From: JAQBDA01 sp963709875 | GTDB lineage: Bacteria; Chloroflexota; Anaerolineae; Anaerolineales; UBA4823 | Direction: 5' to 3' | DNA: 64,000 nucleotides | NCBI GenBank assembly: GCA_963709875.1 | Contig: CAVPYB010000003.1 | Location: 372,001 to 436,000 of the forward strand | Shown: positions 58,260 through 64,000 of the stretch, piece by piece | Layout of the letters: the number at the start of each line of letters is the position of its first letter | Numbering within the stretch: the stretch's first letter is position 1 | Made by a program: the position numbers and the translations under genes | Notes under the pieces: generated by a model | The model's input: only the letters and a program-made list of their open reading frames with translations | Database searches by the model: none | Told to the model about the DNA's origin: nothing

Positions 58260-60278
58260 TTATATCGTAGCTTCACGCATTATTGTACGTGCGCGGGATA
58301 ATATACTTTCAACGGTAAGCCCATATTCCTTGTAAACTACGCTGTAGGGAGCTGAAGCGCCGAACCTTTCAACCGAGACCACCTCGCCCAAATCCCCAAC
58401 CCATTTCTGCCATCCCATTGCAATACCAGCTTCTACAGCAAGCCGCGCTGGTATGTGCGCGGGGAGAACGCTGTTCCGGTAGCCGGAATCCTGGGCTTCG
58501 AACAGCTCCCAGCTCGGGAACGAAACCAGACGCACGTTGATGCCATCAGCTGCGAGGATCTCGCCTGCCCTGACAGTAAATCCAAGCTCCGTCCCTGATG
58601 CCATCAAGATCAGTTCCGGGTCTCCGTCACCCAGGTCAGCCAGGACATAAGCGCCATAGCGGACTCCCTGCGCGGGTGCGAATATCTCACGGTCTAATGT
58701 AGGAGCATTCTGGCGAGAAAATACCAATGCAGTCGGTCCGTCCCGCCGGCTGATGGCAATTTTCCAGGCCTCGCGGACCTCGTTTGCATCCCCCGGGCGC
58801 AGCACCACCAGGCCCGGGATAGCCCGCAGGGCTGCCAGATGTTCTACAGGCTGGTGGGTCGGTCCATCCTCCCCAACACCGATCGAATCGTGGGTGAAGA
58901 CCCAAATGCTCGGGTAATGGGACAGCGCCGACAACCGGATTGCAGGGCGCATATAATCGGAGAAAACCAGGAAGGTGCCACCGTAGGGAATAACTCCACC
59001 ATGAACAGCCATCCCATTTACGACTGAGCCCATGGCATGTTCCCTCACCCCAAAATGAAAATTCCTCCCTGCAGTCGTAGAGGATTGGAAATCCGGGCTA
59101 CCGTCTATCCAGGTTTTATTGGAGGGCGCCAGATCAGCCGAACCGCCGATCAGTTCCGGGATGCGCTGGGCGAGAGCGTTGAGCACTTTTCCAGAAGATG
59201 CGCGTGTCGCCATCCCCTTCTCATCAGCCGGATATTCGGGCAGCCCCTTCGACCAGTTTTCAGGCAGGATCCCTTTCCAACGCCGCTCCAACTCCTCCCC
59301 TTGCTCAGGGAACTGCTTACGGTAACTCTCGAACTCTCTCTGCCACTGAGACTCCAGCTTCTCGCCATTTGGAACCGCCTGGCGGAAGTGTTCTAAGACA
59401 TCTTGGGGGATGAAGAACCGGGGCTGCTCTGGCCATGCGAGGTTTTGTTTTGCGCCCAATAGCTCAGCCTCTCCGGGAGGTTCTCCATGGGCTTTCTCTG
59501 TATCCTGGCGGGTTGGCAGTCCATAGCCGATATGTGTACGGCAGATCAACAATGATGGTCTGGGATCATTCTTGGCTGCTTCAATCGCCTGCGAAACAGC
59601 ATCAACATCATTCCCGTCAGCCACTATCTGGACATGCCAACCATAAGCCTCGAAGCGTTTTCCGCGATCCTCGGTAAATGCCAGATCAGTGCTGCCGTCG
59701 ATCGATATCCGGTTGTCATCGTAGAGATAGATCAAGCGTCCCAGGGAGAGATGCCCGGCCAGGGATGCAGCCTCGGATGCAACGCCCTCCATCAAATCGC
59801 CATCCGTCACGATGGCATAGATATACTGGGGAAAGAGATCATGCCCATCCCTATTGAAATTCGCCTCCAGGTGGCTGGCCGCGATCGCCATGCCAACCCC
59901 ATTTGAAAACCCCTGACCCAATGGTCCGGTTGTAACCTCGACTCCTGGTGTAAGTCCATACTCTGGATGTCCTGGGGTCCGGCTCCCCCACTGCCGGAAG
60001 CTCTTCAACTCTTCTAGAGATAAGTCATAGCCTGATAAGAACAACAGGCTGTACAAAAGCATCGAGCCATGCCCGCCGGAGAGGATAAAACGGTCGCGCG
60101 CCGGCCAATGTGGGTTGCGCGGGTTATGGCGCAAGTGGCGGGTCCACAATGTATAAGCAATGGCTGCGGCACCCATCGGCAGCCCGGGGTGTCCGCTGTT
60201 GGCTTGCTGGACCGCATCCGCGGATAGGAACCGGATCGTATTGATTGCTCGGTCTTGCAGGTTCTCAGTTATCGGCAT
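58260..60278 (-). CDS. tkt: Transketolase
   Basis: 672 residues. Thiamine diphosphate motif GDGDLMEG-type (VTDGDLMEGVASEAASLAGHL ... DDNRISIDG), N-terminal SGHPGLPMGAA with catalytic histidines, GPLGQGFSNGVGMA, and the C-terminal half with REHAMGSVVNGMA and THDSIGVGEDGPTHQPVEHLA. It moves two-carbon units between sugar phosphates in the pentose phosphate pathway. First gene of the minus-strand tkt / helical-repeat / zwf operon; its start faces the hdr promoter region across 383 nt. Confidence 0.95.
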   Translation of the reverse strand: MPITENLQDRAINTIRFLSADAVQQANSGHPGLPMGAAAIAYTLWTRHLRHNPRNPHWPARDRFILSGGHGSMLLYSLLFLSGYDLSLEELKSFRQWGSRTPGHPEYGLTPGVEVTTGPLGQGFSNGVGMAIAASHLEANFNRDGHDLFPQYIYAIVTDGDLMEGVASEAASLAGHLSLGRLIYLYDDNRISIDGSTDLAFTEDRGKRFEAYGWHVQIVADGNDVDAVSQAIEAAKNDPRPSLLICRTHIGYGLPTRQDTEKAHGEPPGEAELLGAKQNLAWPEQPRFFIPQDVLEHFRQAVPNGEKLESQWQREFESYRKQFPEQGEELERRWKGILPENWSKGLPEYPADEKGMATRASSGKVLNALAQRIPELIGGSADLAPSNKTWIDGSPDFQSSTTAGRNFHFGVREHAMGSVVNGMAVHGGVIPYGGTFLVFSDYMRPAIRLSALSHYPSIWVFTHDSIGVGEDGPTHQPVEHLAALRAIPGLVVLRPGDANEVREAWKIAISRRDGPTALVFSRQNAPTLDREIFAPAQGVRYGAYVLADLGDGDPELILMASGTELGFTVRAGEILAADGINVRLVSFPSWELFEAQDSGYRNSVLPAHIPARLAVEAGIAMGWQKWVGDLGEVVSVERFGASAPYSVVYKEYGLTVESILSRARTIMREATI

Positions 60279-60661
60279 CTATGACTCCTCAACGAGTTTT
60301 TTAACCCTTCCGAAAGAATTATATCTTAACGCAATCCTAAAACTCGCGTTCGAATACGCATTCAATATGTGAAATTTTTCACCAAATACTGTATAATGAA
60401 GGTAGTAACAGATGTCATCGCAACAGCGTGCTCTTTGTTACTATACCTTTCGGAGAGTATTCTTGATACTTTACATTAAGATGGATTTGTCATCAATATC
60501 GCACATGCCACGTTACCCCGCAAGGCTTTAGAGCAAACAAGGAGGTATCGGCAGTAACCGCATTTAAATCTCACTCTCATACCGTATCGTAAAGACTGTT
60601 TAAGTCAACAATGGATTGTCAAGCATTGGACACACTAGTGTACCGATGAAGGAGGTGGCCC
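60279..60661. other. Divergent tkt-hdrC intergenic region
   Basis: 383 nt without a coding frame I can support. It carries the Rex-like box and TATAAT described separately and then about 260 nt of leader before hdrC. An isolated AGGAGG (60540-60546) is not followed by a start codon. The hdrC ribosome site is GGAGGTGG at 60650-60657. No aptamer consensus recognised in the leader. Confidence 0.5.
60367..60397 (+). promoter_or_regulatory. Rex-like operator overlapping a promoter for hdrCBA
   Basis: TGTGAA-ATTT-TTCACC (60368-60383) matches the Rex box pattern TTGTGAA-N4-TTCACAA apart from the outermost bases and one change in the right half-site. Nine nt after it lies TATAAT (60392-60397), so the box covers the -35/spacer region. 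Rex represses energy-metabolism genes at low NADH/NAD+ ratio and releases when NADH is high. That would fit a flavin-based electron-bifurcating enzyme, but no rex gene is in this window. Confidence 0.55.
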
Positions 60662-61267
60662 TTGACCACGGCAATACAAACAATCAAACCCACATCCCGT
60701 TTTTTTGATCCAACCAATCCCAATTTAAGATTCCTCGAAGAAGTAAGCCAGGCAACTGCAGGTGTCTCACGTTTGGAAATGTGCATCCAATGCGGCACCT
60801 GCGGGGGGTCCTGCCCGGTTGCATCCGACATGGACCATACACCCCGAATGCTGTTCGCAATGGTACGTGCCGGGATGAGAGATGAAGCCCTGAGCAGCAA
60901 TACGCCGTGGATCTGCGTTTCCTGCTACCACTGCGTCGTACGCTGCCCCCAGGACGTCCATATCCCCGATGTGATGTATACCCTGAAGGGTATGGCCATT
61001 CGCACCAAGATGTATAAGGACTCGACGGCTCCTGACTTCTCTATGACGTTCGTAGACATGGTAGAGACCTATGGTCGCAGCTACGAGTTCGGTCTGGCAA
61101 CCCGGCACTACCTCAAACACTTCCCCCTGCGCCTTCCCGGCATGGCTCCGATGGGCTTAGGCATGCTGAGCAAAAAGAGGATGGATATCACTCCAAAGCG
61201 AATTAAAGGGATCGACCAGCTGACTGCAATCCTGGACCACGCGAAGGAACTGGAGGCCGTACAATGA
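60662..61267 (+). CDS. hdrC: Heterodisulfide reductase subunit C-like Fe-S protein (HdrC)
   Basis: 201 residues from TTG 60662 with ribosome site GGAGGTGG. Two [4Fe-4S] motifs: C-I-Q-C-G-T-C-G-G-S-C-P (~40-51) and C-V-S-C-Y-H-C-V-V-R-C-P (~82-93). The helical C-terminal part has TFVDMVETYGRSYEFGLATRHY, typical for HdrC. It carries electrons between HdrA and HdrB. Its last codons overlap hdrB (ATGA). In a bacterium without CoM/CoB the final disulfide substrate is unknown. Confidence 0.93.
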   Translation: MTTAIQTIKPTSRFFDPTNPNLRFLEEVSQATAGVSRLEMCIQCGTCGGSCPVASDMDHTPRMLFAMVRAGMRDEALSSNTPWICVSCYHCVVRCPQDVHIPDVMYTLKGMAIRTKMYKDSTAPDFSMTFVDMVETYGRSYEFGLATRHYLKHFPLRLPGMAPMGLGMLSKKRMDITPKRIKGIDQLTAILDHAKELEAVQ

Positions 61268-62250
61268 CAAAATATCTATATTACCCCGGCTGCGCAAGCG
61301 AGACCAGCGCAAGAGCATACGAAGAATCGCTCGATGCGATCCGACCTACGCTTGACTTGGATATGGTCGATGTCCAGGACTGGAATTGCTGCGGAGCAAC
61401 AGAGTATGTCGGCATCAGCCTCACTCCGGCTTATGCCCTGATCGGGCGAAACCTGGCATTAGCGAGTCAGCAATCCAACGGGATGAACACCCTGGTGGCA
61501 TCCTGTAGTGCCTGTTATCTGAACCTTGCCAAAGCGGACCACTATATGCAAGAGAGACCTCTCTTGAATGATAATGTAAATGCTGCCCTCTCCGCCGGCG
61601 GGCTCTCTTACAATCCGGGATCGCTGACAATTCGCCATTTGCTGGATGTGATCATCAATGACATCGGTCTGGACACCATCCGCAGCAAGGTTGTCAAACC
61701 GCTGACAGGGCTGCGTGTTGCCCCTTACCTGGGCTGCATGGTGCCCCGTCCGGATTACGAAAAGCGCTGGTCTGACCATGAACACCCCAACGAGCTGGAC
61801 CGGGTGATTGCTGCGCTCGGAGCAGAAGTGATCGATTTCCCATTGAAGACTCACTGCTGCGGCGGGCATATGACCCAGATCGGGCCGACGACTGCATTCG
61901 AGCTCATACGCCGGCTGGTCAGCTCAGCAGACCAGTACAAAGCCGATGTGATGGTGGCCGTCTGCCCAATGTGCCAGATGAACCTGGATGCCTACCAGGC
62001 AGAAACGAACCGCTACTTCCACACGGATTACCACATGCCGATCCTTTTCTTCACCCAATTGATGGGTCTGGCATTCGGTAAGGACCCCATTGAGCTTGGA
62101 ATTGGCCGGGAACTGGTAGATTCACGCGCAGCATTGGGCAAGATTGGTGTTGAAGTGCCCGAACCCGATGAAAAGAAAGCCAGGCCGAAGCGAAAAAAGG
62201 AAACCGGGCTGCCAATGCCGCAGATGCCTGGTGATGAGGAGGTGAATTGA
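61264..62250 (+). CDS. hdrB: Heterodisulfide reductase subunit B-like protein (HdrB)
   Basis: 328 residues with two CCG domains: DWNCCGATEYVG with SCSACYLNL, and THCCGGHMTQIG with VCPMCQMNLDAY. In methanogens each CCG domain holds a non-cubane [4Fe-4S] cluster that cleaves the disulfide; all cysteines needed are present here. A basic tail KKARPKRKKETG follows. The stop overlaps the hdrA start (TGATG). Gene order C-B-A is tight and clearly one operon. Confidence 0.94.
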   Translation: MTKYLYYPGCASETSARAYEESLDAIRPTLDLDMVDVQDWNCCGATEYVGISLTPAYALIGRNLALASQQSNGMNTLVASCSACYLNLAKADHYMQERPLLNDNVNAALSAGGLSYNPGSLTIRHLLDVIINDIGLDTIRSKVVKPLTGLRVAPYLGCMVPRPDYEKRWSDHEHPNELDRVIAALGAEVIDFPLKTHCCGGHMTQIGPTTAFELIRRLVSSADQYKADVMVAVCPMCQMNLDAYQAETNRYFHTDYHMPILFFTQLMGLAFGKDPIELGIGRELVDSRAALGKIGVEVPEPDEKKARPKRKKETGLPMPQMPGDEEVN

Positions 62251-64000
62251 TGACCCAAGACACCGGTCCTGAAAAAGAGAAAATTGGCGTTTATGTCTGC
62301 CACTGCGGCACCAATATCGCCGGGATTGTGGATGTAGAGGACGTAGCAACCTGGGCGGGAGAGGAATTAAAAGATCGTGGGGTCGTCGTATCCCGCGATT
62401 ATAAGTTCATGTGCTCCAGCCTGGGGCAGGAACTGATCGAAAACGACATCAAAGAACTCGGCTTAACCAGGGTCGTCGTTGCCGCCTGCTCCCCTCACCT
62501 GCACGAACAAACCTTCCGCAAAGCATCCAGCAACGCCGGGTTGAACCCTTATCTATGCGAACTGGTCTCAATCCGTGAGCAGGTATCCTGGGTCCACACC
62601 GACAAGGCTGCCGCGACTGCAAAATCCAAAGCAGTGCTGTCCGGTGGGGTTGAGCGTGTTCTCCATCACGAACCCCTGGAACCCCTGCACGTCCCCATCC
62701 ATCCCACGACGCTGGTGGTCGGAGGCGGGATCGCAGGCATCCAGTCTGCATTGGAGATTGCTGATGCAGGCTACCCGGTCATTATGGTAGAACGTGAGCC
62801 ATCCATCGGCGGTCACATGGCGCAGTTCGATAAGACCTTCCCCACCCTGGATTGCTCCGCATGCATCCTGACCCCAAAGATGGTCTCTGTTGGTGCTCAT
62901 CCGAATATCACCTTACTGACCTGGAGCGAAGTGACCAAAGTTGACGGCTACGTCGGCAATTTCACGGTCACAATTCGCAAAAAAGCCCGCTATATCAATG
63001 AGGAGCTTTGCACCGGCTGCGGCATCTGCCAGGAGAAATGCCCGAAGAAAATCATCGATACCGAATATGAAGCCGGACTGGGCTACCGCAAAGCGGTCTA
63101 CACCCCATTCCCCCAGGCTGTGCCCAAATTTCCGGTGCTGGACAAACCGAACTGTACCTACTTCGAGAAGGGCACCTGCAAAGCCTGTGAGAAGTTCTGC
63201 CCGACCGATGCGATCGACTTCACCCAGGAGGATGAGTACATCACCGTACAGGTGGGCAATGTCATCCTGGCTACCGGCTACGATCTCTTCGATGCACGCC
63301 GCATCAGCCATTACGGCTACGGGCGTCTTGCAAACGTCTTCACCAGTCTGGAGTTCGAAAGGCTGACCAATGCTGCCGGCCCGACCAACGGGGACATCGT
63401 CCTGAGAGATGGGATCACCGTACCCAAATCGGTCGGCATCATCCACTGTGTCGGTAGTCGAGACAGGAATTACAACAATTACTGCTCGACAATCTGCTGC
63501 ATGCAGAGTTTGAAGTTTGCCCATCTGGTCCACGAGCGCACCGGAGCGACGGTTTACAACTTCTATATCGATATGCGCACGGCATACAAGGAGTACGATG
63601 AGTTCTACCAGCGGGTGCTGGAAGAAGGCACATTGTTCGTGCGTGGGAAAGTAGCAGAAGTGACCGATGCTACCCGCCTCCCAGGGGAAGAAGGCAAGCT
63701 GATCATCCAGGTAGAAGACACACTGGCTGGCAAACAGCGGCGCATCCCGGTCGATATGGTCGTCCTTTCATCCGGAATGGAGCCTCGCGTCGATGCGAAA
63801 GAAGTTGCACACCTGTTCGGCATCTCCTGCAGCGCGAACGGCTGGTTCATCGAGAAGCACCCCAAACTGGACCCTGTCGCAACCATGACCGAAGGCATCT
63901 TCATCGCCGGCTGCGTCCAAGGGCCGAAGGACATCCCTGCCAGCGTCTCCCAGGGTGCAGCAGCATCCGCACGAGTTCTCGGGAGGATCCAGCAAGGCGA
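62250..64000 (+). CDS. hdrA: Heterodisulfide reductase subunit A-like flavoprotein (HdrA), runs off the window
   Basis: 583 codons are visible with no stop. N-terminal domain VYVCHCGTNIAGIVDVEDV; FAD-binding GGGIAGIQSALEIADAG (~155-175) and EREPSIGGHMAQFDKTFPTLDCSACIL; ferredoxin motif CTGCGICQEKCPKK (~253-266) and a second cluster CKACEKFCPTDAI. Then GNVILATGYD and IHCVGSRD, ending near the second FAD region (TEGIFIAGCVQGPKDIPASV). This is the full HdrA plan and supports flavin-based electron bifurcation coupled to HdrBC. The partner hydrogenase or dehydrogenase should lie downstream, outside the window. Confidence 0.95.
   Translation, partial: MTQDTGPEKEKIGVYVCHCGTNIAGIVDVEDVATWAGEELKDRGVVVSRDYKFMCSSLGQELIENDIKELGLTRVVVAACSPHLHEQTFRKASSNAGLNPYLCELVSIREQVSWVHTDKAAATAKSKAVLSGGVERVLHHEPLEPLHVPIHPTTLVVGGGIAGIQSALEIADAGYPVIMVEREPSIGGHMAQFDKTFPTLDCSACILTPKMVSVGAHPNITLLTWSEVTKVDGYVGNFTVTIRKKARYINEELCTGCGICQEKCPKKIIDTEYEAGLGYRKAVYTPFPQAVPKFPVLDKPNCTYFEKGTCKACEKFCPTDAIDFTQEDEYITVQVGNVILATGYDLFDARRISHYGYGRLANVFTSLEFERLTNAAGPTNGDIVLRDGITVPKSVGIIHCVGSRDRNYNNYCSTICCMQSLKFAHLVHERTGATVYNFYIDMRTAYKEYDEFYQRVLEEGTLFVRGKVAEVTDATRLPGEEGKLIIQVEDTLAGKQRRIPVDMVVLSSGMEPRVDAKEVAHLFGISCSANGWFIEKHPKLDPVATMTEGIFIAGCVQGPKDIPASVSQGAAASARVLGRIQQG

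Overview
The window looks like a chromosomal segment of an anaerobic member of Chloroflexota, most likely class Anaerolineae. This rests on gene content and protein style (tandem-domain phosphofructokinase, HdrABC, VTE5-like kinase, SVAWN-repeat subtilase, many TM-rich conserved proteins). No rRNA or other phylogenetic marker is present, so the placement is inference.

Layout. 1-10.9 kb is a plus-strand surface polysaccharide cluster: GT2 remnant, Wzy-like polymerase/ligase, MptE-like protein, methyltransferase-GT26 fusion, nucleotide-sugar epimerase, a badly frame-disrupted polyprenyl glycosylphosphotransferase, Wzz-like protein, GT-C-like membrane protein and a second GT26. 11.0-18.6 kb is a minus-strand block: tRNA-Met, GCS2-M20 fusion, aminotransferase, polyprenyl synthetase, TatD and phosphohexomutase. 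18.9-23.4 kb reads plus: ATP-grasp, esterase, cysteine desulfurase, MnmA and a small membrane protein, followed by a convergent cold-shock gene. 23.89-29.58 kb holds two head-to-tail copies of a GC-rich 2841-bp insertion sequence that encodes a sigma-70-like factor translationally coupled to a DDE transposase; every junction carries the same 5-bp direct repeat. 29.7-46.5 kb is a largely housekeeping region (S9 peptidase, TrmI, Nudix, L25, Fe-ADH, tandem PFK, cytidylate-kinase-like, HPRT, S41 protease, LCP protein, SmpB, VTE5-like kinase).

47.3-54.1 kb is the most unusual part. A c-di-GMP-type (GEMM) riboswitch with a terminator precedes a 46-aa membrane peptide, a 1026-aa secreted subtilase ending in six SVAWN repeats, and a 47-aa membrane peptide. 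Both peptides end in the same SVSWNLL motif, an echo of the protease repeats. The next gene encodes a GGDEF plus HD-GYP protein that could make and degrade the riboswitch ligand. I propose this as a c-di-GMP-controlled protease/peptide module.

54.2-60.3 kb carries an IscA-type protein, an SH3 protein, a zinc-ribbon protein and a zwf / helical-repeat / transketolase operon. 60.6-64 kb is hdrCBA, preceded by a Rex-like operator overlapping a promoter; hdrA runs off the window.

Sequence quality. At least six otherwise well-conserved genes (MptE-like, polyprenyl glycosylphosphotransferase, GCS2-M20, polyprenyl synthetase, phosphohexomutase, SmpB) are split by single-base frame changes that leave both halves conserved. 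Because this includes genes rarely lost, residual indel errors in the assembly are the simplest explanation for most of them. The affected genes are annotated over their full reconstructed span.
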